Source: JAGORM01 sp964406795
Lineage (GTDB): Bacteria > Patescibacteriota > Microgenomatia > Levybacterales > GWA1-39-11
DNA length: 33,931 bases
Reading direction: 5' to 3'
Assembly: GCA_964406795.1 (NCBI GenBank)
Contig: CAYOTA010000018.1
Location: forward strand, 1-33,931
Of this stretch, positions 8,312 through 14,421 are shown in pieces (the stretch's first letter is position 1; each line of letters opens with the position of its first letter). The position numbers and the translations under genes are program-made. The notes below the pieces were generated by a model that saw only the letters and a program-made list of their open reading frames with translations, did not search any database and had not been told where the DNA came from.

Positions 8312-8367
8312 TAAGGGGTGGATACTTCATTACTTGTGTATATATTGAATGAATATGCCACCCCTTA
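8312..8367. repeat. Large inverted repeat downstream of the KGG gene
   Basis: Ten-base arms, TAAGGGGTGG (8312-8321) and CCACCCCTTA (8358-8367), pair perfectly. Just inside them ATACTTCATT (8322-8331) and AATGAATAT (8348-8356) extend the stem imperfectly. The structure begins 12 bases beyond the stop of the KGG gene, so it may stabilise or end that transcript. Neither side has a T-run, so it is not a textbook intrinsic terminator. Confidence 0.65.
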
Positions 8368-8379
8368 CTATGATGCTTA

Positions 8380-8571
8380 CTACATGGACTCATCGGTTTT
8401 GGATTCTTCATCCTGCTCTCCTTCACTTCTCGTAGAAGAAGATGCGCGTCCGCCTTTTCGTCCTGCTTCTGATGCGCGTTGTGGGTCATTTTTGAAGTTT
8501 CCTCCACTATTTGATCCACCTTTGCTTCTTGCTTCGTCGTCTAGGTTTTCTGATGCGTTTTGGTTTGCCAT
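8380..8571 (-). CDS. KGG-repeat stress-type small protein
   Basis: A 63-residue, very hydrophilic protein rich in Ser, Gly, Glu, Lys and Arg. It has two copies of the KGG motif (around SKGGSNSGGNF and AGRKGGRAS) joined by an NDPQRASEA helix. These are hallmarks of the KGG/con-10/GsiB-like stress proteins, which are disordered and abundant in stress or stationary phase. Its ribosome-binding site is exceptional: AAAGGAGGTGAT, a complete match to the 16S tail, 5 nt before ATG. That suggests very strong translation. A candidate promoter lies about 60 bases upstream. It is a single gene followed by a large hairpin. Confidence 0.85.
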   Translation of the reverse strand: MANQNASENLDDEARSKGGSNSGGNFKNDPQRASEAGRKGGRASSSTRSEGEQDEESKTDESM

Positions 8572-8576
8572 TATAT

Positions 8577-8588
8577 ATCACCTCCTTT
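8577..8588 (-). promoter_or_regulatory. Full-length Shine-Dalgarno of the KGG gene
   Basis: AAAGGAGGTGAT on the minus strand is complementary to the whole anti-SD tail of 16S rRNA. Most other genes in this window have no SD at all, so this one is conspicuous. Confidence 0.9.
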
Positions 8589-8638
8589 CGTAAATCTCTT
8601 TGTTGAGTTACTACACTGTAATCCTAATTTGTTAAAAA

Positions 8639-8668
8639 ACTATAGCATCCCCGTAAAAGTGCTGTAAG
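8639..8668 (-). promoter_or_regulatory. Candidate extended -10 promoter of the KGG gene
   Basis: On the minus strand, CTTACA, an 18-nt spacer and TGC-TATAGT (TATAGT at 8639-8644) form an extended -10 promoter. The predicted start near 8632 gives a leader of about 60 nt before ATG. Confidence 0.4.
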
Positions 8669-8687
8669 AAGAGCGTTTTGAGCTCGC

Positions 8688-8716
8688 TTGAAGTTATATC
8701 TAAAAGTAAGTAAACT
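8688..8716 (+). promoter_or_regulatory. Promoter of the HxxEH small protein gene
   Basis: TTGAAG (8688-8693), a 17-nt spacer and TAAACT (8711-8716). The box ends 7 nt before the ATG at 8724, so the transcript is leaderless or nearly so. Confidence 0.5.
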
Positions 8717-8723
8717 GTAAGAT

Positions 8724-9218
8724 ATGAGTAAGAATGAGTTTATGAAGTACTATAAATCACCAAGTTTTTCATTACAGATAAAACAAGGTAACACAGATAC
8801 TTTTTTAAAACTTGTAATGCACACAACTATTGTTTCAACAAATCACATTCCACAAACACATTCATTTCTAAAACTGCACAGTCCCAGCGTTCTTACAACA
8901 GAATGTTTCAACCCTAATAACTACCCATTTTGTGTGGAAGTAAAAAACACAGAAATGGGGCATTTGTTTGAGCATATGCTACTTGATGAAATGCGCCGTT
9001 TACAGGAAGCAAACGGACTCCACAATGTTTTCAATGGAGAAACTTCCTGGGACTATAGCAAATTAGGATACGGTGTATTTAGTATTTGGATTGATAGCGG
9101 ATACTCCAAAGAGCCTATCATGCATACTGCGCTACATAATACTATTTTTCTTTTTGAGAAATTACTATCTTCTCACAACTCTTCTTCTCAAAGTTTTTTA
9201 GATTTCCTTTCTTTATAA
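8724..9218 (+). CDS. Small HxxEH protein, resembles the cyanophycin-synthetase N domain
   Basis: A 164-residue soluble protein. Its clearest feature is EMGHLFEHMLLDEM, with the HxxEH motif His80, Glu83, His84. That motif is zinc-binding in M16 peptidases and also occurs in the N-terminal domain of cyanophycin synthetases, where 'GH..EH' is followed by a helix, a loop and a YRVVFEY-type strand. Here the comparable strand is GVFSIWIDSG (about 116-125), so the second family fits better. It is too short for an M16 peptidase and lacks the ATP-grasp and Mur-ligase domains of cyanophycin synthetase. It may be a stand-alone metal-dependent hydrolase or peptide-binding domain. Similarity judged by eye only. 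The next gene starts 8 bases later but has its own TATAAT. Confidence 0.5.
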   Translation: MSKNEFMKYYKSPSFSLQIKQGNTDTFLKLVMHTTIVSTNHIPQTHSFLKLHSPSVLTTECFNPNNYPFCVEVKNTEMGHLFEHMLLDEMRRLQEANGLHNVFNGETSWDYSKLGYGVFSIWIDSGYSKEPIMHTALHNTIFLFEKLLSSHNSSSQSFLDFLSL

Positions 9219-9219
9219 T
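9214..9219 (+). promoter_or_regulatory. Perfect -10 box of the TraX-like gene (leaderless)
   Basis: TATAAT is followed by 6 nt and the ATG at 9226, so transcription is predicted to begin at the start codon. It overlaps the end of the preceding gene. No clear -35 is visible. Confidence 0.55.
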
Positions 9220-9225
9220 AAGTAT

Positions 9226-9909
9226 ATGAATGCATTCCAACTAAAACTGCTTGCAATTATTTCCATGGTAATAGCACACGCTGGGCTATTCTTTTTTGGC
9301 GACCCGCTATGGATGTATGCAATAGGACGACTGGCTTTCCCTTTATTTGCGTTTTTACTTGCCATTGGAGCCAGGCACACAAAAAACGCTTCAAATTATT
9401 TGCGCCGCCTACTTATTTTCGGTGTTATATCTCAAGTTCCATTTATTTTTGCAAGCAGAATTATTGACCCCTCATATTGGGTGCTTAATATCTTCTTCAC
9501 GTTATTTTTAGGCTTGCTGGCCATAGAATGGACTAAAAATAAAAAGCCATTTTTAAAAATTACTATAATTTCCATATTCTTTATAGCAGGATACGTGCTT
9601 GGTGTAGATTACGGAGGACTTGGAGTTCTTTCGGTTGTAGCATTTTACTATTTCACAACATCCCGTATAAAAACAGTCATTTCACAATTTGTTATTTTTT
9701 CTTTTATACAATTAGTCTTGCTAATAACAATTGCGCAGCAAAATCCACAGGCCTTAATTAATCCATTGTATTTTATACCTTACGCCACTCTTTCTCTTAT
9801 TCCAATCTTTTTTTACACCGGGAAAGAAGGCAGGCGCATGAAATACCTTTTTTACGTGTTTTACCCGCTTCAGTATGTTGTAATATTTATTCTCCTGCAG
9901 TATATGTAG
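9226..9909 (+). CDS. TraX-family integral membrane protein
   Basis: A 227-residue protein with about seven to eight hydrophobic helices. The start (MNAFQLKLLAIISMVIAHAG) and the IGRLAFPLFAFLLA segment are characteristic of the TraX / acyltransferase-3-like membrane family. F-plasmid TraX acetylates the N terminus of F-pilin; chromosomal homologues in other bacteria probably acylate surface proteins or glycans. No pilus or conjugation genes lie nearby, so an envelope-modifying role is more likely. The family call is strong; the substrate is unknown. Confidence 0.8.
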   Translation: MNAFQLKLLAIISMVIAHAGLFFFGDPLWMYAIGRLAFPLFAFLLAIGARHTKNASNYLRRLLIFGVISQVPFIFASRIIDPSYWVLNIFFTLFLGLLAIEWTKNKKPFLKITIISIFFIAGYVLGVDYGGLGVLSVVAFYYFTTSRIKTVISQFVIFSFIQLVLLITIAQQNPQALINPLYFIPYATLSLIPIFFYTGKEGRRMKYLFYVFYPLQYVVIFILLQYM

Positions 9910-9934
9910 GTGGTGTAATGAAACATTCCGTCTT

Positions 9935-10387
9935 TTATTTTACATACAGAATATAGTAAACAAGCAATAACACGCTACCCCACCAACCTAGAAAAGATAC
10001 AACAAATGATATGGTAATTTTTGATTGGATCTTTGAATCAAGCAGTGTTATTCGTACTCCCTCTTCTTTCTCTTTTTTTATAAGCTTAGGACTTATATAA
10101 AAACTTAAAAACAATCCATTAAGTATTAAAATAACTGCCGTAATTAGTAGAATTACAAAAACTTGCGAGTATGTATTTTGGGAATAAAACAGTATTCCAC
10201 CTATAATTGCCAAAAACATTCCAAGCCATATAAGCGGTTTTGTAACTTTGTGCGCCCGTATTGTCGCGAGTGTAAAATATGTTGATTTTCTTGCGCAAAA
10301 ACCTAACGCATCAATTACCGATACAGCACCTAACCCTATAATTAAGCCTGCAATATACAAAAATAATCCTATAAATTCTATATTCAT
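9935..10387 (-). CDS. Four-helix membrane protein of unknown function
   Basis: A 150-residue protein with about four membrane segments (roughly 5-27, 47-67, 72-96 and 125-149). A conserved-looking GLGAVSVIDALGF stretch ends the first helix. I do not recognise the family. It starts 6 bases after the stop of the upstream gene on the same strand, so both probably share one transcript. It converges with the TraX-like gene. Confidence 0.6.
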   Translation of the reverse strand: MNIEFIGLFLYIAGLIIGLGAVSVIDALGFCARKSTYFTLATIRAHKVTKPLIWLGMFLAIIGGILFYSQNTYSQVFVILLITAVILILNGLFLSFYISPKLIKKEKEEGVRITLLDSKIQSKITISFVVSFLGWWGSVLLLVYYILYVK

Positions 10388-10393
10388 GTTTAC

Positions 10394-10900
10394 TTAAATT
10401 TTGCGGCTGTCATAGGCCCAATGCAATAGTGCTTGTCTTTGTTTAGGCCTGCAGCTGAGATCCCCTTTCAGACAATTCTTTTTAACTTGCGCTATGTGAC
10501 GCGTAATTGCTTTCCATCTTTTAATTTGTCTAAAATCTTCATCAGGCATGCGCCTTCCCAGATAATACCTGCAATACCACTGAAACCATCCATGCGGATC
10601 ACGGGGATGAATCCACCCTTTTTTCTGCCACACCGCCAGAGGTAGACTTGCGTGAATTTTAAAATAGTTAAGTGATGCCTCACCACTCCCACCAAGTGCT
10701 ATTTTCGCTTTTTTAAACCACTCAGCCGGCAATTCTTTTTGATCTACGTCAAAATAATTTCCGCAAAATACTCCTATTTTGAGCATTTGCGAAGGTGTTA
10801 ACTCTGGCTTAAAATCCAAATCAAAATTTTTGCCTTCCGGTTCCGTTAAAAAATACACGTAGTCTTGCTGCATAGAATCATGCACTGTTACTTTTTTCAT
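10394..10900 (-). CDS. Trp/Arg-rich conserved-looking protein of unknown function
   Basis: A 168-residue soluble protein, started at the Met at 10900 because a TATTAT box lies exactly 6 nt before it; the longer frame from 10942 would run into the divergent promoter region. The C-terminal half is rich in Trp, Tyr, Arg and Lys, with GWIHPRDPHGWFQWYCRYY (about 98-116), GRRMPDEDFRQIKRW, and two cysteines before CRPKQRQALLHWAYDSR at the end. That composition suggests RNA or nucleotide binding, but I cannot name a family. It is the first gene of a two-gene operon with the membrane protein 9935-10387. Confidence 0.6.
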   Translation of the reverse strand: MKKVTVHDSMQQDYVYFLTEPEGKNFDLDFKPELTPSQMLKIGVFCGNYFDVDQKELPAEWFKKAKIALGGSGEASLNYFKIHASLPLAVWQKKGWIHPRDPHGWFQWYCRYYLGRRMPDEDFRQIKRWKAITRHIAQVKKNCLKGDLSCRPKQRQALLHWAYDSRKI

Positions 10901-10906
10901 ATATAC

Positions 10907-10912
10907 ATAATA
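10907..10912 (-). promoter_or_regulatory. -10 box of the 10394-10900 operon (leaderless)
   Basis: TATTAT on the minus strand, 6 nt before the ATG at 10898-10900. It sits in a 75-bp divergent region opposite the TATAAT of the GlpX-like gene. Confidence 0.5.
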
Positions 10913-10963
10913 GCAGATACTATGCGTCAGATTTTGCTTCAAACGTTAAACGATACCATGTAC

Positions 10964-10969
10964 TATAAT
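10964..10969 (+). promoter_or_regulatory. Perfect -10 box of the GlpX-like gene (leaderless)
   Basis: TATAAT followed by 6 nt and the ATG at 10976. It supports that Met over the longer open frame from 10865, which would start inside the divergent gene. Confidence 0.6.
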
Positions 10970-10975
10970 TACCTC

Positions 10976-12013
10976 ATGAAGGCTGCAAAACTATATATGA
11001 CAAAAGCGCTCCAACAGGCTGCTATTTCAGCCCACCTAAATATCCAAAATTTTACAAATGGAAAAGAAGAAAAAGAAGATCTTTCTTATGATGAAAAGAA
11101 AAAACGCGTTAAAAAAATAGATACTGAGGCGGATACGGCTTTTAGAACTACACTGAGTGGCTCCCCTATCGAATTCCATGGAATAGATGCCGAAGGCGGC
11201 AAGGAAGCTCATCCTGATAAACTGGGTGAAGCAATGCCGCTGTCTGTGGGTGTATTTGGTAAAGGTAAAATTAAAGCTACATTTGTGCTGGATGTTGTGG
11301 AGGGAACCACGGCTGCTGCACACGCTAAGCCAAATGCTATTTCTGTCGTTGGTGTTTCAACATATAAATCAATTACAAAAATTCCGGACAATCCCGAAAC
11401 TGCAAAAAGCTACAACTACTTCAGAAAGTTGTTTGCGCCTCCTCTGTTTAAACAAGTAATTAGCCTCAAAAACACTCCGTTAAAAAATTTTCAATTGATT
11501 ATGAAAACGGCACATATTTCAGCAAAACACATAACGATTGTAGTAATGAATAGGACCTGCAATGAAGAAATAATTAACCACGCAAAAGATCTGGGGACAA
11601 AATTGATACTTATTGAAGCCGGTGATTTGCTGTGGTGTCTAAAAGCTATGCTTTCAAATCCAAAACATCCCACTGTTATGATGGGACGGGGCGGGGCTGA
11701 AGAAGGATCTATTGCACAAGTTGCAGCACACGCGCTTTGCGCAACCGGACAAATTCAAGCAATGGTTGAAGAACGTAATGTTATAAGCCGGGACACCACG
11801 CCCATTTGGAATCCTGAAGATTACATAACGGGAAAGCGTACAGATTCAAGTGTAATATTCACCTCTATCACTCCCACACAGCAATTTAACATGAGGCCAA
11901 TCCGGAAAAATAAATCGAACATATTTACGGTTCACACGGCCGTAATTGACTCCACGGGGTTTCACAAAAAACTCTCAACCGTAAAATTTACTCACCACTA
12001 TATAAGTAAATAG
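10976..12013 (+). CDS. Divergent class II fructose-1,6-bisphosphatase (GlpX-like)
   Basis: A 345-residue protein with the GlpX layout. The catalytic loop DPIDGTT of GlpX appears as DVVEGTT (Asp106, Glu109, Thr111, Thr112), followed by a KPNAISVV strand. A late glycine-rich GRGGAEEGS segment (Glu242-243) matches the GIGGAPEG metal site. An N-terminal EFHGIDAEGGKE stretch corresponds to the GEGE metal loop. Class II enzymes remove the 1-phosphate of fructose-1,6-bisphosphate, and some also act on sedoheptulose bisphosphate. The Asp-to-Glu change in the active loop and a poorly matching middle region (about 130-180) make the substrate uncertain. It precedes the polyprenyl synthase by 19 bases and probably shares its transcript. 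Confidence 0.65.
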   Translation: MKAAKLYMTKALQQAAISAHLNIQNFTNGKEEKEDLSYDEKKKRVKKIDTEADTAFRTTLSGSPIEFHGIDAEGGKEAHPDKLGEAMPLSVGVFGKGKIKATFVLDVVEGTTAAAHAKPNAISVVGVSTYKSITKIPDNPETAKSYNYFRKLFAPPLFKQVISLKNTPLKNFQLIMKTAHISAKHITIVVMNRTCNEEIINHAKDLGTKLILIEAGDLLWCLKAMLSNPKHPTVMMGRGGAEEGSIAQVAAHALCATGQIQAMVEERNVISRDTTPIWNPEDYITGKRTDSSVIFTSITPTQQFNMRPIRKNKSNIFTVHTAVIDSTGFHKKLSTVKFTHHYISK

Positions 12014-12032
12014 CAGTATACTTGGGAGGTCT

Positions 12033-13040
12033 ATGCACGACCTTCAAAAATATTCTAAAAAAATTACCAAAAACCTAGATTTACAGCTTCAAAAAAATGC
12101 AGCACGCTACAATAATGACAGTACATGGGGAAAAACTGCGTTTACCCTACTTTTTGAGTTTGCGAAATCAGGAAAAATGATCCGAGGAAATTTATTTTTG
12201 GAATCATACAGCATATTGTCACACAAAAAAGATCCTATGCCTTATATTGATTTGGCGTGCGGCCTAGAACTTATCCAGTCCGGGCTTTTAATTCATGATG
12301 ACATTATGGATCAGGATACACTAAGACGCGGAAATCCCACAATTCACAAACAGTTGGAAAAACTAACTAACTCAAAACTTACTTCTGAAAGTCTTGCAAT
12401 ATGTATAGGTGATATGGCGTTTTTTGCGGCTGTAGATTTAGCCAGCAATTATGACTCGCATATTGTTAAAGCGATTGCTCAAGAAATAGTCATCGTAGGA
12501 ATTGGACAAATGCAGGACGTGTCTCCTATTCACAAAACTTCCGAGAACATACTTTCAACATATACACTTAAAACTGGCAGGTACACATTCTCACTTCCTT
12601 TTTATCTTGCGGGTCTACTATCAAATCAAAATAAAAAAACCGTAGACAACCTTTTGGAAATTGGGGAAAAAATTGGTGTTCTTTTTCAAATAAGAGATGA
12701 TTACTTAGGAATTTTTGGAGAAAGTATCACTACCGGAAAAAATGCCTCATCAGATATTACTGAAGATAAGCTTACTATATATAAGGCGTGTTTAGAAGAA
12801 AAAAAAGATTCATACATTACAAATTATGTTCTTCCCCTTTTTGGGAAAAAAGATATTACAGAAAATGAATATACACTAATTAAAAAAACACTTACTGACT
12901 ATGAAATTTTAAAACGAGTACAGGAATTAGAAGATACATATAAAATTGAGGCTAAAAGCAGCATGGAACAATTAGAAAATGCACACATGAAAAAGTTTTT
13001 GGGAGAAATTTTGGAATACGTTACGTCGCGTGGAAAATAG
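12033..13040 (+). CDS. Polyprenyl (isoprenyl) diphosphate synthase
   Basis: A 335-residue all-helical trans-prenyltransferase. The first Asp-rich motif is DDIMD in HDDIMDQDTLRRG (Asp89, Asp90, Asp93), and the second is RDDYLGIFGE (Asp222-Asp223, with Gly for the last Asp). A SSDITEDKLT segment matches the conserved GxDIxEGKxT element, with Lys at about 246. These bind Mg2+ and the allylic diphosphate for chain extension with isopentenyl diphosphate. Product length cannot be read from sequence. A likely use is the undecaprenyl-type lipid carrier for the glycan genes to the right. GGGAGG sits just before ATG, one of few SDs here, consistent with an internal operon gene after the GlpX-like gene. 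Confidence 0.9.
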   Translation: MHDLQKYSKKITKNLDLQLQKNAARYNNDSTWGKTAFTLLFEFAKSGKMIRGNLFLESYSILSHKKDPMPYIDLACGLELIQSGLLIHDDIMDQDTLRRGNPTIHKQLEKLTNSKLTSESLAICIGDMAFFAAVDLASNYDSHIVKAIAQEIVIVGIGQMQDVSPIHKTSENILSTYTLKTGRYTFSLPFYLAGLLSNQNKKTVDNLLEIGEKIGVLFQIRDDYLGIFGESITTGKNASSDITEDKLTIYKACLEEKKDSYITNYVLPLFGKKDITENEYTLIKKTLTDYEILKRVQELEDTYKIEAKSSMEQLENAHMKKFLGEILEYVTSRGK

Positions 13041-13045
13041 TGAAC

Positions 13046-13261
13046 CTACTTTTGCCTGGCCAAAAAATACTTTCCGGCCCAGTTTCCAACCCAAACAGCT
13101 ATAAAAACTACAATTCCCAACTCCAGGCTAAACGTAAACAAAAACGCAATTACAGCTCCAATACTTGAAGGAATTATGTAAGGCTTATACTGCTCCCACA
13201 TATTCTTTTTTGGGGATTTTCGAGTAATCTTATGTGTTACTTTCTTCTTTTTTACGGCCAT
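13046..13261 (-). CDS. Small two-helix membrane protein
   Basis: A 71-residue protein with a Lys-rich N-terminal 20 residues and two membrane segments (about 27-45 and 48-65) joined by a short turn. I do not recognise a family. The basic N terminus would face the cytoplasm. Its start is supported by a promoter with TTGACT and CATAGT ending 6 nt before ATG. It is a single gene, convergent with the polyprenyl synthase (5-base gap). Confidence 0.65.
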   Translation of the reverse strand: MAVKKKKVTHKITRKSPKKNMWEQYKPYIIPSSIGAVIAFLFTFSLELGIVVFIAVWVGNWAGKYFLARQK

Positions 13262-13267
13262 ATAGTT

Positions 13268-13296
13268 ACTATGCAGGAAAAAATAATCGGAGTCAA
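13268..13296 (-). promoter_or_regulatory. Promoter of the small membrane protein gene
   Basis: On the minus strand: TTGACT (13291-13296), a 17-nt spacer, CATAGT (13268-13273), 6 nt, then ATG. The predicted start is the A of ATG. Confidence 0.6.
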
Positions 13297-13311
13297 TACA
13301 TTTTTCTCTTA

Positions 13312-13340
13312 TTGACTTATAGGTGTTGTATCTTTAGTAT
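13312..13340 (+). promoter_or_regulatory. Promoter of the triple zinc-ribbon gene
   Basis: TTGACT (13312-13317), a 17-nt spacer and TAGTAT (13335-13340). The predicted start near 13347 leaves only about 3 nt before ATG. It is arranged back to back with the promoter of the small membrane protein, both using TTGACT. Confidence 0.6.
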
Positions 13341-13349
13341 TAGTATTCT

Positions 13350-13886
13350 ATGAGTGATGAAATGTGTCCTAAATGCGGCAGCCCTTTAAGCCCTATAACC
13401 ACCACCCCAACTGGTAAAAAACTCCAGCGCTGTTCTACCGGATCATGGAATAAAGAAACCAGACAAAACGAAGGCTGTGACTATGTAAAATGGCTCCCCT
13501 TTGAACCAGAGACTTTAGACGAGAAATGCCCTAAATGCGGATCTCCACTTGTTATAAACCAGACCAGAACCGGCAAGAAAATGAAAAAATGCTCTACAAA
13601 TGTGTGGAATGCAGAAGCTAAAAAAGCTGAAGGGTGTGACTACATAGAATGGATTAACGGAACAACAGAAGAACTAGACGAAGATTGCCCACAATGCGGA
13701 AAAAAATTAGTACTCTACACTACCGCTGCTGGTAAGAAAATGAAAAAATGCTCTACATCCGGATGGGATAGAGAAAAAAAGGCAGCTACAGGGTGTTCAT
13801 ACGTAGAATGGCTTCGCCCAGGCGAATACGAAAAATATGACAAAACAGGCGAAGAATTTCTCCCACCCCCTCCAGAAGAAGAATAA
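13350..13886 (+). CDS. Triple topoisomerase-type zinc-ribbon protein
   Basis: A 178-residue protein made of three tandem repeats of about 53 residues. Each has the pattern C-x2-C, then a TGKK(L/M)-x-(R/K)CST element, then GC(D/S)Y(V/I)(K/E)W. Predicted zinc ligands are Cys6/9/28/43, Cys60/63/81/96 and Cys113/116/134/149. The spacing is that of the C4 zinc fingers at the C terminus of DNA topoisomerase I, which bind single-stranded DNA. No topoisomerase catalytic domain is attached and the protein ends in an acidic, Pro-rich tail. A nucleic-acid-binding accessory protein is likely. It is a single gene with its own promoter. Confidence 0.8.
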   Translation: MSDEMCPKCGSPLSPITTTPTGKKLQRCSTGSWNKETRQNEGCDYVKWLPFEPETLDEKCPKCGSPLVINQTRTGKKMKKCSTNVWNAEAKKAEGCDYIEWINGTTEELDEDCPQCGKKLVLYTTAAGKKMKKCSTSGWDREKKAATGCSYVEWLRPGEYEKYDKTGEEFLPPPPEEE

Positions 13887-14176
13887 TCTCACATATTCCC
13901 TTTTCAGCTTGATGTCGTCCAAATAATTTTTATCTCTTCAACGGTAGAAAAACTTGATCCCTCTTATTATTTAATCATCTAGTAGAACGTGGTACGTAGA
14001 CAGCGTATGCCTTATTGTCATCTGCCTCAATTGGCGTACAGGATAAATATTTTCTCCTACTTTATTTCACAATTCTTACATAACTTTAACCTAAACGGCC
14101 TAGCATACCCCCATAATACTAGACTTACCCTAAATATATCCAAATATACCCAACCATAGTCCACAAGGCATAAGCA
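13887..14176. other. Long non-coding stretch with no recognised feature
   Basis: About 290 bases between the zinc-ribbon gene and the next promoter. I see no tRNA-like structure, no convincing terminator and no open frame of note. The right half (about 14090-14160) is C-poor-G with repeated short 'ATA-CCC' runs. A small RNA or regulatory region cannot be excluded. Confidence 0.5.
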
Positions 14177-14206
14177 TTGACAAATATACTGCCGGTGTGA
14201 TATATA
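14177..14206 (+). promoter_or_regulatory. Strong promoter of the HTH-glycosyltransferase operon
   Basis: Perfect TTGACA (14177-14182), then an 18-nt spacer to TATATA (14201-14206) or 17 nt to ATATAT. The predicted start is near 14213, giving a leader of about 14 nt without an SD before the ATG at 14227. Confidence 0.65.
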
Positions 14207-14226
14207 TAGTCCTTCTGAAATAAACT

Positions 14227-14421
14227 ATGAGTTCATTTGACATGGCAAAATTTTTTACTGTCCAAGAAGTTGCGGAATTTCTTAAATTAAACGCATTAAC
14301 CATCTATAAATACATAAAAGAAGGACGGCTAGACGCTGTTGAATTTGGCGGACATTATAGGATTTCACAAAAATCACTTGATCTGTTTATAGCGGATCAT
14401 AAGGTAGGAGGATCCAAATAA
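14227..14421 (+). CDS. Small excisionase/MerR-type helix-turn-helix protein
   Basis: A 64-residue single-domain DNA-binding protein of the excisionase-like family. FTVQEVAEFLKLNALTIYKYIKEGRL is the HTH (about 9-35), followed by the wing HYRISQKSLDLFI. Such proteins are common short regulators. A start at the internal Met6 is also possible. Its stop overlaps the start of the 1560-residue fusion (TAATG), and an internal GGAGG serves that gene, so the two are translationally coupled. I infer that it regulates the glycan block, possibly including its own promoter. Confidence 0.8.
   Translation: MSSFDMAKFFTVQEVAEFLKLNALTIYKYIKEGRLDAVEFGGHYRISQKSLDLFIADHKVGGSK

Noticed and set aside
8312..8367. 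Intrinsic terminator at the large hairpin
   Set aside because: There is no T-run after the stem in either direction, so I list it only as an inverted repeat.
8253..8593. Open frames overlapping the KGG gene on both strands
   Set aside because: The 63-residue KGG frame has the motifs and a perfect SD; the others are low-complexity shadows.
8724..9218. M16 (pitrilysin-type) peptidase
   Set aside because: HxxEH matches, but at 164 residues it is too short and the distal glutamate of M16 enzymes is not evident.
10865..10975. N-terminal extension of the GlpX-like protein
   Set aside because: It would overlap the divergent gene and its promoter; TATAAT precedes the Met at 10976 and the extension has no family similarity.
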